This document shows positions 15,416 through 23,495 of a DNA stretch of 40,707 nucleotides, in pieces. The DNA is from an uncultured Eubacteriales bacterium (GTDB taxonomy: Bacteria; Bacillota; Clostridia; Monoglobales; Monoglobaceae), in assembly GCA_900542675.1 (NCBI GenBank), contig UQOT01000008.1, positions 1-40,707 of the forward strand, given 5' to 3'. The position numbers and the translations under genes were made by a program. The notes beneath the pieces are model-generated. The model saw only the letters and a program-made list of their open reading frames with translations, made no database searches and was not told the DNA's origin. Numbering within the stretch: the stretch's first letter is position 1; each line of letters starts with the position of its first letter.

Positions 15416-15809
15416 TATATACGGACTTCTTGGAATGAATATTGAAATCTTTTGGACCGGTATGTCAGGAATTACTCACGGCTCACGCGATTTAATCGGA
15501 CATACTTCGGTTTGGATGTTTTTTATATACGGACTTGCGGTAGTTGCACTTGAGCCTATTCATAATCTCATCGCAGACCAAAACTGGTTCTTCCGCGGCT
15601 GCGTATACACTCTTGCAATATTTACAATTGAGTTTATAAGCGGTTATGTTTTAAGACTCATCGGCATTGAGGCGTGGAATTACACGGGGGAAATGTCAGT
15701 TCTCGGGCTTATACGGCTCGATTATGCTCCCGCTTGGTTTGCTGTCGGACTGTTATTTGAAAGAATTCATAATCTTCTGCTTCAATATCACGTTGGGGTC
15801 TTTAAATAA
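15399..15809 (+). CDS. Small membrane protein, putative ABC-transporter type IV (CmpB-like)
   Basis: A 136-residue membrane protein with about four segments. It resembles the PF06541-type group annotated as putative ABC-transporter type IV: IEFISGYVLRLIGIEAWNY and LGLIRLDYAPAWFAVGLLFE fit its conserved end. Real function is unknown. The start is uncertain: ATG 15399 lies in a strong hairpin without a good ribosome binding site; ATG 15435 is an alternative that would lose part of the first membrane segment. It ends two bases before the convergent sigE stop, with no terminator between. Confidence 0.6.
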   Translation: MIIRYIIYGLLGMNIEIFWTGMSGITHGSRDLIGHTSVWMFFIYGLAVVALEPIHNLIADQNWFFRGCVYTLAIFTIEFISGYVLRLIGIEAWNYTGEMSVLGLIRLDYAPAWFAVGLLFERIHNLLLQYHVGVFK

Positions 15810-15811
15810 CT

Positions 15812-16579
15812 TCAGCTGTTTATCATACGGTTCATATCGCATCTCAGCCGACCGATTATCCGCTTTTCAAGGCGCGATATGTACGACTGCGAAATTCCGA
15901 GTATATCGGCAACTTCCTTCTGTGTCTTTTCCTCGCCGCGATTGTTTATCCCGAACCTCAGCTCAACTATATTGCGCTCACGCCCTGACAGCTTATCCAT
16001 TGCAATTTTCAAAAGCTTTCTATCAGTCTCATCCTCAAGATTTTTTTGCGTTACATCACTGTCTGTTCCGAGAATATCAGAAAGTAGCAATTCATTGCCG
16101 TCCCAGTCAACATTAAGCGGTTCGTCAATCGAAACCTCATTCTTTCCGTTGCTGTTCTTTCTGAGATACATCAATATTTCATTTTCAATACACCTTGAAG
16201 CATATGTCGCAAGCTTTATGTTCTTTTCGGGCTTAAACGTATTTATTGCTTTAATCAGTCCTATTGTTCCTATCGATATTAAATCCTCGATACCTATACC
16301 CGTACTATCAAACTTTTTAGCTATATACACAACCAGTCTTAAATTATGCTCCGTCAGCTTCCTAACCGCGTTTTCGGAATTTTCAGGGTTTGAAAGCTCG
16401 CCTATCCAATAACTCTCCTCCTCTTTTGTATATGGTGCGGGTAAAGTATCAGCACCGCCTATGTAGTGCGCTCCGCCGGCAGTAAATCTTGCTAAGCTTT
16501 TTAAAACTGCCTCTTTAACTTTGCTCGAAAGCGTAAACAAATATTTTAATTTGCTCCCGCTCTTTATGTACTCAATCAT
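15812..16579 (-). CDS. sigE: RNA polymerase sporulation sigma factor SigE, internal start within the fusion
   Basis: The sigma-E part can be made separately: GGGAGGAG lies about 10 bases upstream of ATG 16579 inside the fused frame, giving 255 residues against 239 in Bacillus. The first 45 or so residues are a basic amphipathic pro-sequence before HYIGGADTLPAP, matching the Bacillus cleavage region at YIGG. Region 2 (HNLRLVVYIAKKF, DLISIGTIGLIKAINTF, LATYASRCIENEILMYLR) and region 4.2 (TQKEVADILGISQSYISRLEKRI) are fully conserved. Sigma-E drives early mother-cell genes such as yunB in this window. sigG, which often follows sigE, is absent here. Confidence 0.9.
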   Translation of the reverse strand: MIEYIKSGSKLKYLFTLSSKVKEAVLKSLARFTAGGAHYIGGADTLPAPYTKEEESYWIGELSNPENSENAVRKLTEHNLRLVVYIAKKFDSTGIGIEDLISIGTIGLIKAINTFKPEKNIKLATYASRCIENEILMYLRKNSNGKNEVSIDEPLNVDWDGNELLLSDILGTDSDVTQKNLEDETDRKLLKIAMDKLSGRERNIVELRFGINNRGEEKTQKEVADILGISQSYISRLEKRIIGRLRCDMNRMINS

Positions 16580-17437
16580 TTGTTTAATACTCCTCCCAAA
16601 GTTTATTTTTTTATTATTAATATCTGTTTCATAAAACGCAGCAGGTCCAGCTATTGCATTATATTGACCGGCGGACGAAAATCCCGCAGCATATCCGATA
16701 TAGCATTTTTTGTAATCAATTTCGGCCGTATCGCTCTTTAATACAATTTTCTGCGCTCTGTACAGCGGAACCGTTTCGGCAATGCTGCTCATTGCCGTTT
16801 TTATTCCCGCATATCTCTCTCCTTCGCCCAAATCTGATGGCTTAAAGCTTTCGCTTATCAGTATAACCGGCTGACCAGACATCGGCTCAGTAAGCTCACA
16901 GCCTGTATCGCAAAGTATTTTTATATTTTCCGTTTTACCTGAAATCGTAACTTCAACGTCATAAATTATTTTTCGCCTGCTCATATTTCTGTCACTCAGC
17001 ACGATAAAGCATTTGGCGATGACAACTGCCACAGCCGCGGCGATTAAAAGATTTATCACACTTATATCGGCATAAACGACGCCGTTTGAAATCAAAATTC
17101 TTCCGCCGCCAACCCAAGACGAATATGCGTATATAAAACCGAAGAATATGAACGACACCGTCACAAACGCAAAAACTGCTTTAATTATTTCAAACAGTCT
17201 GTGCTTTTTATAAAAGATCATCACAAACAAAATCGTAAACGCCGCTCTTCCCAAAAGTGTATACATGATATGTACGGCGGGGAAAAACATTAATACGGAG
17301 TAAAGCGCCGAAATTACGGCTCCGCATATGAGTCTTAATATTGATGCACGAAATCTTAATATAAACCCGGTACAAAGCAATAAAAACAGATTTATTATAA
17401 AATTCACCGCAAACAAAACATCAATATATACTGTCAT
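15812..17437 (-). CDS. spoIIGA-sigE: SpoIIGA-SigE fusion: sigma-E processing protease joined in frame to pro-sigma-E
   Basis: SpoIIGA is the membrane aspartic protease that activates pro-sigma-E in the mother cell. Here one frame of 541 residues holds both. Residues 1-150 carry about five membrane helices (TVYIDVLFAVNFIINLFLL is typical of SpoIIGA). The protease domain has the active DTG motif at Asp177 (ILCDTGCELTEPMSGQPVI) and ends near YNAIAGPAAF at about residue 270. With only about 18 residues between, Met287 begins the sigma-E pro-sequence and sigma factor. Normally a stop codon separates the genes; none is present in this frame. ATG 17437 is chosen because GGGTGAT precedes it; a GTG at 17446 is the longer alternative. 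A single base error could create or remove such a fusion, so it needs checking. Confidence 0.85.
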   Translation of the reverse strand: MTVYIDVLFAVNFIINLFLLLCTGFILRFRASILRLICGAVISALYSVLMFFPAVHIMYTLLGRAAFTILFVMIFYKKHRLFEIIKAVFAFVTVSFIFFGFIYAYSSWVGGGRILISNGVVYADISVINLLIAAAVAVVIAKCFIVLSDRNMSRRKIIYDVEVTISGKTENIKILCDTGCELTEPMSGQPVILISESFKPSDLGEGERYAGIKTAMSSIAETVPLYRAQKIVLKSDTAEIDYKKCYIGYAAGFSSAGQYNAIAGPAAFYETDINNKKINFGRSIKQMIEYIKSGSKLKYLFTLSSKVKEAVLKSLARFTAGGAHYIGGADTLPAPYTKEEESYWIGELSNPENSENAVRKLTEHNLRLVVYIAKKFDSTGIGIEDLISIGTIGLIKAINTFKPEKNIKLATYASRCIENEILMYLRKNSNGKNEVSIDEPLNVDWDGNELLLSDILGTDSDVTQKNLEDETDRKLLKIAMDKLSGRERNIVELRFGINNRGEEKTQKEVADILGISQSYISRLEKRIIGRLRCDMNRMINS

Positions 17438-17454
17438 ATGTATCACCCGAAATA

Positions 17455-17488
17455 ATTATAAGACATACGGTATAAAAAATATGTCGTT
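17455..17488 (-). promoter_or_regulatory. Possible spoIIG-type promoter with Spo0A-like box
   Basis: Minus strand TATAAT (17455-17460) is 21 bases from an ACGACA element (17482-17487) that is the reverse of TGTCGT, a partial match to the Spo0A box TGTCGAA. Bacillus spoIIG is known for an unusually long spacer of 22 bases and an overlapping Spo0A box. The match is partial and the call is tentative. Confidence 0.4.
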
Positions 17489-17529
17489 TTGCTCACAAAA
17501 ACACAGAATATTTTTCAGCAATTAAATAC

Positions 17530-17567
17530 AAAAAGAGACCGAAGCCGCTTATAACGGTTTCGGTCTT
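17530..17567 (-). terminator. Intrinsic terminator after the GltD-like gene
   Basis: Arms 17537-17547 and 17555-17565 form an 11-base-pair stem with one mismatch, followed on the minus strand by TCTTTTTG. It separates the oxidoreductase from spoIIGA. Confidence 0.75.
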
Positions 17568-17584
17568 TAGAAAACGCACAAGTA

Positions 17585-18814
17585 TTATTTAGATTTATCC
17601 AATCCCTGCATATATTCATCCATTGCATCGGCAACAAGCTTTGAATACTTTACCGCTTCAACAACAGTCTTAGCACCCTTAACTATATCACCGGAGGCAA
17701 ATATACCCTCTCTCGTGGTCTCGCCGTATTCATTTGTAACAAGCAGACCCTTTTTGGTCGTGTCGATACCTTTTGTTTTTGAAAGTATAACGTCCTGCGC
17801 TCCCTGGCTGATTGAAACAATAACAGAGCTTGACGGATAGAACTTGTCGGTACCGGGCACCTCTTCAATGCTGCCGTCCTCGTTAACCTTTGAATCACGG
17901 AAGATTACTCCGTCCGGCTTAATTTCAATCGGTATCTTACAATGCTCAAACTCAACACCGTCAATTTTCGCATATTCATACTCGGTATCGCTTGCCGCAA
18001 CCTTATCTCCTCTGTTAAATACTGTAACGTTTCTGACGCCCTTTCTTATCGCGGTTCGTGCAACGTCCATAGCCGCGTTACCCGCGCCGATAATAATCAG
18101 GTTATCGCCGAGATTATATTCATCGGGATTAATCAGGTACGCAATCGCGTAATGGACATTACCGAGACTTTCCCCTTTAATTTTAAGACTGTTCGGCTTC
18201 CATACGCCTGTTCCGATAAACAGTGCGTCGTATCCGTCGCGGAATATATCCTCTATGCTGATTGCACCGCCGATAGTGGCGTTGGGGCGAATTTTGATAC
18301 CAAGCTCAAGCATAAGCTCCTTATACTTTTCAAGTATCGACTTTGGCAGTCTGAACTCAGGTATTCCGTAGCGCAAAACGCCTCCGATTTTGTCCTTAGC
18401 CTCAAAAATCGACACATCATATCCGCGGCGGGCAAGTGTTATTGCAATCGTAATACCCGCAGGCCCCGAACCGACAATACCAACCATTTTTCCGTTTTTC
18501 GGAATCGGAGCAAACTTCAGACGTTCAAGGTACGTAGTGGAAATGTAATTCTCAATGCTGCTGATATGTACCGGATTACCCTTTCTGCCGAGAACACAAT
18601 GTCCCTGACACTGATTTTCGTGATTACATACCAGTGAACATACAACCGACAGCGGATTGTTGTCAAACAGCATTTCGCCCGCTTCCTCAATCTGACCGTT
18701 GATAAACATTTCAATCATTTTTGGAATATAGGTTGATATGGGGCAGCCCTCTCTGCACATTGGCTTTTTGCAGTTAAGACAGCGTCTTGCCTCACTAACA
18801 ACGTTTAAAGCCAT
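17585..18814 (-). CDS. GltD-like FAD/NAD(P)-dependent oxidoreductase
   Basis: A 409-residue protein of the glutamate synthase small-subunit type. The N-terminus has the iron-sulfur cysteine pattern (RRCLNCKKPMCREGCP, then CSLVCNHENQCQGHC). This is followed by the FAD-binding GIVGSGPAGI motif near residue 110, the RYGIPEFRLPK segment, and the NAD(P)-binding GAGNAAMDVARTA. A late ASGDIVKGAKTVVEAV closes the FAD site. No large GltB subunit is in the window; it could also serve as an electron-transfer flavoprotein for another partner (NfnB/SudB relatives have this architecture). It follows cls by 37 bases and has a strong terminator. Confidence 0.8.
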   Translation of the reverse strand: MALNVVSEARRCLNCKKPMCREGCPISTYIPKMIEMFINGQIEEAGEMLFDNNPLSVVCSLVCNHENQCQGHCVLGRKGNPVHISSIENYISTTYLERLKFAPIPKNGKMVGIVGSGPAGITIAITLARRGYDVSIFEAKDKIGGVLRYGIPEFRLPKSILEKYKELMLELGIKIRPNATIGGAISIEDIFRDGYDALFIGTGVWKPNSLKIKGESLGNVHYAIAYLINPDEYNLGDNLIIIGAGNAAMDVARTAIRKGVRNVTVFNRGDKVAASDTEYEYAKIDGVEFEHCKIPIEIKPDGVIFRDSKVNEDGSIEEVPGTDKFYPSSSVIVSISQGAQDVILSKTKGIDTTKKGLLVTNEYGETTREGIFASGDIVKGAKTVVEAVKYSKLVADAMDEYMQGLDKSK

Positions 18815-18851
18815 AAAAACACCTCCAAATATATTAATGTTTAAAATTTGC

Positions 18852-20396
18852 TTAAATAAGCGGCGCTATAAGCCGCGTAATACTACCTAAAAAACGCTTA
18901 ATCACGCTGCGCTTTTTAAAATCCTCAATTGTTATATTTTCGCTCATTTCAAGAGTTTTGTTAAAGTCCTTCTCCATTTCGACGATTTCAGGTACGTCGA
19001 TTAAATATACCGCGCATTCATAATTGAGATACAGGCTTCTGTAATCATGATTGATTGTGCCGATTACAGCGCGTTTTCCGTCCGAAACCGACATCTTGGC
19101 GTGAACAAATCCCGGCGTATATTCATATATTTTAACCCCCGCCGAAATAAGCTCCCGATAATACGTCCCCGCGAGCCAAAAGGCATACGGCTTATCGGGT
19201 ATATGCGGCAGCAGCAGCTTCACATCAACTCCACGTTTTGCCGCAAATTTCATTGCTTCGGCCATATCGGTGCCGAGCACCAGATACGGAGTCATAATAT
19301 GTACATACTTACGGGCAGAATTTAAAATGCTTATATACAATCTCTCGCCAAACCTGTCAGCTTTATTCGGACTGTCGGCAAACGGAATTATATAACCTTT
19401 TTCCTTCTTCTCGTTATTGCCGTCCGATAAAATATATTTCTTATAATCATCCTCTCCGGTATGAGATGCGTATGTGTTCCACATCTGAAGAAACATTGCG
19501 GTAAATCCCGCGGCAGCCGAACCCAAAATCTTAATGCCGTTATCCTTCCAGTGCCCGAAGCGTTCCCTCTCGTTTATATATTCATCGGCAAAATTCACAC
19601 CGCCGGTAAATGCCGTCTTTCCGTCAACGATAATTATTTTTCTGTGATCCCTGTAATTCTGATAAGTCGAAAGCAGCGGTACAACAGGTGAAAAAATCCT
19701 GCACTTTATTCCAAAACTCTCCAAAAAATCAGGAAAATCACTATTAAGCAAAGTAAGACAGCCCATTCCATCATACATAAGCCGAACTTCAACACCGCTT
19801 TTTACTTTATCACGCAGTATTTCAAATATCTCATTCCACATTCTGCCTGAAGGATTTATAATGTACATCTCAATAAAGATAAAGCGTTCGGCAGACTTAA
19901 GCGCCTGCTTGATACCTTCGAACATTTCATCACCGAGCGTGTAATATTCAGCAGACGAATTGTTATATACCGAAAAGCCTGAATTATTATATATAAACCT
20001 TGCAACGCCCAGTTCCTCAGGATATTCGTCAGCAAGCGACTCTGTCACATATTCATTCTGAACGGTATATTCAGATGTTATATCTTTAATCTTGTCACTG
20101 TTTTCTGTAATCTTTTTGCCAATATGGTTGTACCGTAAAGCCAAATAAATCATCGCGCCAAAAATCGGAATAACGGCTATAAGCATAATCCAGGTTATTT
20201 TAAAACCGGGTTCAGCCTGCCTGTTAACCTCGTACACAATAAGCACCGCGCTCAGAATAACGGCAAAAATGTAAATATATTTTGAGTAATCCGACAGAAA
20301 AACGCATATTCCCACAATTAATGCAAGCTGAATAAGAATGAGCATTAACCCCAAAAGCTTATTTGAATACAATATTTTTACTAATCTTCCGGACAT
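18852..20396 (-). CDS. cls: Cardiolipin synthase
   Basis: A 514-residue phospholipase-D-type enzyme that joins two phosphatidylglycerols into cardiolipin in the membrane. Two N-terminal membrane helices and a PLD nuclease-like N region come first. Two HKD active-site motifs follow: HRKIIIVDGKTAFTGGVNFAD and HAKMSVSDGKRAVIGTINHD. ATG 20396 is chosen because GGAGGGAAAA precedes it; the frame is open further upstream to 20435 but that would run into the promoter. It has its own promoter after tsaD and probably carries the GltD-like gene as a second cistron. Confidence 0.92.
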   Translation of the reverse strand: MSGRLVKILYSNKLLGLMLILIQLALIVGICVFLSDYSKYIYIFAVILSAVLIVYEVNRQAEPGFKITWIMLIAVIPIFGAMIYLALRYNHIGKKITENSDKIKDITSEYTVQNEYVTESLADEYPEELGVARFIYNNSGFSVYNNSSAEYYTLGDEMFEGIKQALKSAERFIFIEMYIINPSGRMWNEIFEILRDKVKSGVEVRLMYDGMGCLTLLNSDFPDFLESFGIKCRIFSPVVPLLSTYQNYRDHRKIIIVDGKTAFTGGVNFADEYINERERFGHWKDNGIKILGSAAAGFTAMFLQMWNTYASHTGEDDYKKYILSDGNNEKKEKGYIIPFADSPNKADRFGERLYISILNSARKYVHIMTPYLVLGTDMAEAMKFAAKRGVDVKLLLPHIPDKPYAFWLAGTYYRELISAGVKIYEYTPGFVHAKMSVSDGKRAVIGTINHDYRSLYLNYECAVYLIDVPEIVEMEKDFNKTLEMSENITIEDFKKRSVIKRFLGSITRLIAPLI

Positions 20397-20423
20397 TTTT
20401 CCCTCCGCAATCACTCTGTTGTT

Positions 20424-20452
20424 ATTATACCACATTCATATTATAAAGTCAA
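20424..20452 (-). promoter_or_regulatory. Predicted promoter of cls
   Basis: Minus strand TTGACT (20447-20452), 17-base spacer ending in TGG (extended minus-10), TATAAT (20424-20429). Confidence 0.7.
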
Positions 20453-20463
20453 AATATTTTAAA

Positions 20464-21465
20464 CTAAATATTTAAATTTGCATATGCATTGAGAGACATA
20501 TCTGCAGACGCACCGTTTTTATATTCATAGTATGCCGCACAGCCTATCATAGCGGCATTATCCGTACATAAAAGCGGACACGGATAATTAAACTCAAAAC
20601 CTTCACGCTGTGCCTTTTCCGTTACAAGCTCACGAAGCGGTTTGTTTGATGCAACGCCGCCCGCAAGCGCTATTCTCTCTGCACCGTATTTTTTTGCCGC
20701 ACTTATCAGATGGTCGGACAGCACGTCGATAACCGCCTGCTGAAACGATGCGGCGATATCGTTTTTGTTTATAACTTCGCCTCTTTGCTCCGCGTTATGT
20801 ATATAATTCAAAACTGCGGTTTTTACACCGCTGAAGCTGAAATCAAATCCATCTGCTCCCATATTTACTCTCGGGAATGAAACGGCATATTTATTACCGT
20901 TTTCTGCCGCCTTTTGAATTTTAGGACCTCCCGGATAACCGAGCCCGAGCACACGGGCAACTTTATCAAAAGCTTCTCCTGCAGCATCGTCATTCGTACG
21001 TGCGATTACTTCATATTCCGCATACGACTTTACATAGACAATGTGACTGTGTCCGCCCGATGCAACAAGGCAGATAAAGGGTGGCTTAAAACTCGGATTT
21101 TCAAGACAATTTGCGCAGATATGTCCACGGATATGATGCACCGGAATAAGAGGCTTATCAAGCGCAAAGCTAAGCCCTTTGGCATACGACACACCGACCA
21201 GCAGTGCACCGACAAGCCCCGGACCATAAGTTACAGCAATCGCATCAATATCGTCAAAATTAAGCCCGCACTCGGAAAGAGCGAGGTCAACAACTCCCGA
21301 AATATTCTCAATATGCTTTCTTGATGCGATTTCGGGTACAACACCGCCATACAAAGTATGAATATCAATCTGTGAGTTTATAATATTTGACAATACTTTT
21401 GTTCCGTCCTCAACAACCGCAGCGGCGGTTTCGTCGCAGGAGCTCTCTATCGCGAGAATTTTCAT
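20464..21465 (-). CDS. tsaD: tRNA threonylcarbamoyladenosine transferase subunit TsaD
   Basis: Transfers the threonylcarbamoyl group to A37 of ANN-decoding tRNAs, with TsaB and TsaE. The 333-residue protein has the full family signature: LAIESSCDETAAAVV, GGVVPEIASRKH, the metal-binding VHHIRGH, and SGGHSH and GEAFDKVARVLGLGYPGGP, then the ALAGGVASNKPLR motif. It is the last gene of the secA-to-tsaD operon, 26 bases after rimI. tsaB and tsaE are not in this window. Confidence 0.96.
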   Translation of the reverse strand: MKILAIESSCDETAAAVVEDGTKVLSNIINSQIDIHTLYGGVVPEIASRKHIENISGVVDLALSECGLNFDDIDAIAVTYGPGLVGALLVGVSYAKGLSFALDKPLIPVHHIRGHICANCLENPSFKPPFICLVASGGHSHIVYVKSYAEYEVIARTNDDAAGEAFDKVARVLGLGYPGGPKIQKAAENGNKYAVSFPRVNMGADGFDFSFSGVKTAVLNYIHNAEQRGEVINKNDIAASFQQAVIDVLSDHLISAAKKYGAERIALAGGVASNKPLRELVTEKAQREGFEFNYPCPLLCTDNAAMIGCAAYYEYKNGASADMSLNAYANLNI

Positions 21466-21491
21466 TTTATACCTCTTTATTATTATGCCTG

Positions 21492-21938
21492 TTAATTTAA
21501 AAGCTTAGTCATAAGTATAGCGTCCGAGCCGTCCTTATAGTAATTATTCCGCCTGCCGACTTCTTTATAGCCAAGCTTTAAGTAAAGCTGCTCAGCAGGT
21601 ACATTTCCGTTTTTTACTTCAAGATTTATACACTCGACATTGCTTTCACGACAAATCTTTTCAATAAGGCCAAGCATCATTTGTCCGATACCCTGCCTTT
21701 GATATGCAGGACTGACCGCAATATTCGTAATTTCCGCAAAATCCGAAATCAGCCAGACACAGCAATAGCAGACAACTCGTCCGCTTTCTTCATCAATCCC
21801 GACGGGAAACACGGAGATGCTGTTACTTATCTCGCTCTCAAACATTCCCTCAGTCCATTCATCACCGGGAAAACACAGCTTTTCTATATCTAAAACCTCT
21901 TGAATTAAGACGGAATTAAGCAACTCAAATTTTATCAT
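21492..21938 (-). CDS. rimI: Ribosomal protein S18-alanine N-acetyltransferase
   Basis: A 148-residue GNAT-fold enzyme. The acetyl-CoA site is visible as the QRQGIGQMMLGLIEK loop (R/Q-x-x-G-x-G/A pattern), preceded by EITNIAVSP and followed by NLEVKNGNVPAEQLYLKLGYKEVGRRNNYY, the pattern typical of RimI. Such genes commonly sit beside tsaD and tsaB. Its start overlaps the ywlE stop by 4 bases. Confidence 0.85.
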   Translation of the reverse strand: MIKFELLNSVLIQEVLDIEKLCFPGDEWTEGMFESEISNSISVFPVGIDEESGRVVCYCCVWLISDFAEITNIAVSPAYQRQGIGQMMLGLIEKICRESNVECINLEVKNGNVPAEQLYLKLGYKEVGRRNNYYKDGSDAILMTKLLN

Positions 21939-22390
21939 TGCTTTTCAAGTATTTCTATCAGCTCTTTGATAAAAATTTCCAATACGTTAAAACAGGTTCT
22001 GTATATCTGCATATCGCCGCCGAACGGGTCAAAAACGTCGGTAAACGTCGAGTTATTTATGTATTCGGGGAGTGTATATATTTTATCGGCAGCACTCGGA
22101 AATGCCTGTTTAAGAGTCTCCTTATGACTCGGTGTCATAGTTAGAATAAGACTTGCGTCATTTGCGGCATCAGCTGTAAGTCTGGAGGATTTATGCTTTG
22201 ATATGTCTATTCCGTTTTCCGCTGCCGCGCTGACCGCATTTTTTGAAGGCGCACTTCCATAAACCGCAGAAATTCCGCAGGATGAAGCCCTATAATCAAG
22301 TGCACATTCCTTTGCCATACTGTTAAATATCCCCTCGGCAATAGGACTTCTGCAAGTGTTACCCGTACAAACAAAAATTATTTTTTTCAT
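21935..22390 (-). CDS. Low-molecular-weight phosphatase, likely protein arginine phosphatase (YwlE-like)
   Basis: A 151-residue LMW phosphatase. The P-loop is CTGNTCRS with nucleophile Cys8 and Arg14, and the general-acid loop is DPFGG (Asp121). A Thr (Thr12) follows Asn in the P-loop, as in Bacillus YwlE (Thr11), where it selects phospho-arginine over phospho-tyrosine; tyrosine phosphatases usually have Ile or Leu there. Its position after a Sua5/TsaC gene also matches the Bacillus ywlC-ywlE region. No McsB kinase is in the window. Confidence 0.8.
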   Translation of the reverse strand: MKKIIFVCTGNTCRSPIAEGIFNSMAKECALDYRASSCGISAVYGSAPSKNAVSAAAENGIDISKHKSSRLTADAANDASLILTMTPSHKETLKQAFPSAADKIYTLPEYINNSTFTDVFDPFGGDMQIYRTCFNVLEIFIKELIEILEKQ

Positions 22391-22411
22391 TTATTATCCT
22401 CACATTTAAGT

Positions 22412-23461
22412 TTATTTGATTTGGGAAAAATCGTAATCATCTGCTCGAAATACACAATTTCCGGCAGCGCGATACAGTCGGTTGCGTACCGCTAACCAAT
22501 TGTCGCTTTCAGGTATTTCGGGAGCAATAATTATCTCTGCGCCTAACCCGTCAAGCCTTCTGAGACAACTGAATAAGCGTGCTTCTGCGGTTTTGGGCGA
22601 ATTTATCCCGCCGAGAGAAATTACTTTCGCATCGCTCGAAAGCTCATTTTTAAACTCATCAGCATATTCATCAAATGTGATTATTCCCGCATATGCCCCG
22701 CATCTTTTCACAGCTGCCGCAATGCTTTCAGCGTCTCCGCAGAGAATAACAACCGGAGCTTTGGGCGCATAATGCTTGTACTTAAGCCCCGGTGACTTTG
22801 CCTTTTCACCCGGTTTAACCTCGCATACCGTATTTACACTGCACCCCAATACATCCTCAATTTGGCTTTTTGTAATATCTCCCGGCCTATATATCGTAGG
22901 CGTGTTCGACATATCTATAACTGTTGACTCAACGCCCACACTGCACGTGCCGCCGTCAATTATCGCATCAACTCTTTTATCCATATCGTCAACACAGTGT
23001 ATAAACTCAGTCGGGCTTGGCTTACCCGAAATGTTTGCGCTCGGAGCAGCAACAGGAATATCCGCACAGCGCAGAAAATCAGCCGCTATAGAATTTGACG
23101 GCATACGAATACCTACCGTATCAAGACCGGCAGTGACATTATACGGCACATCCTTGCTCTTTTTAAGTATTATTGTAAGCGGACCCGGCCAAAAAGCATC
23201 TATAAGCCTTTGAGCGTCCTCGGGCACTTCGCTGACTAAGTCTTCAAGCTGCTTTGTGCTGTAAATATGCACAATAAGAGGATTATCTCCGGGGCGTCCC
23301 TTTGCCGCATATATCTTATCGACAGCCGAGGGATTGAGCGCATCAGCGCCTAAGCCGTATACCGTCTCGGTTGGGAAAATAACCGTTCCGCCCGCGCGGA
23401 TAATCTCCGCCGCTTTCTTTAAACCCGGCTCATCAGCCCTTAAAAACAATGTCTCAGCCAA
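22412..23461 (-). CDS. tsaC: Threonylcarbamoyl-AMP synthase (Sua5/TsaC)
   Basis: Makes threonylcarbamoyl-AMP from threonine, bicarbonate and ATP, the first step of tRNA t6A formation. The 349-residue length and C-terminal 140-residue Sua5 domain show the Sua5 type (Bacillus YwlC). The N-terminal catalytic domain has GGTVIFPTETVYGLGADA, KGRPGDNPLIVHI and PSANISGKPSPT. Together with tsaD in the same operon it supplies two of the t6A genes. Confidence 0.94.
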   Translation of the reverse strand: MAETLFLRADEPGLKKAAEIIRAGGTVIFPTETVYGLGADALNPSAVDKIYAAKGRPGDNPLIVHIYSTKQLEDLVSEVPEDAQRLIDAFWPGPLTIILKKSKDVPYNVTAGLDTVGIRMPSNSIAADFLRCADIPVAAPSANISGKPSPTEFIHCVDDMDKRVDAIIDGGTCSVGVESTVIDMSNTPTIYRPGDITKSQIEDVLGCSVNTVCEVKPGEKAKSPGLKYKHYAPKAPVVILCGDAESIAAAVKRCGAYAGIITFDEYADEFKNELSSDAKVISLGGINSPKTAEARLFSCLRRLDGLGAEIIIAPEIPESDNWLAVRNRLYRAAGNCVFRADDYDFSQIK

Positions 23462-23495
23462 ACTTTCTCTTCCCCTTGCTCTGGTTTCTTAATCC

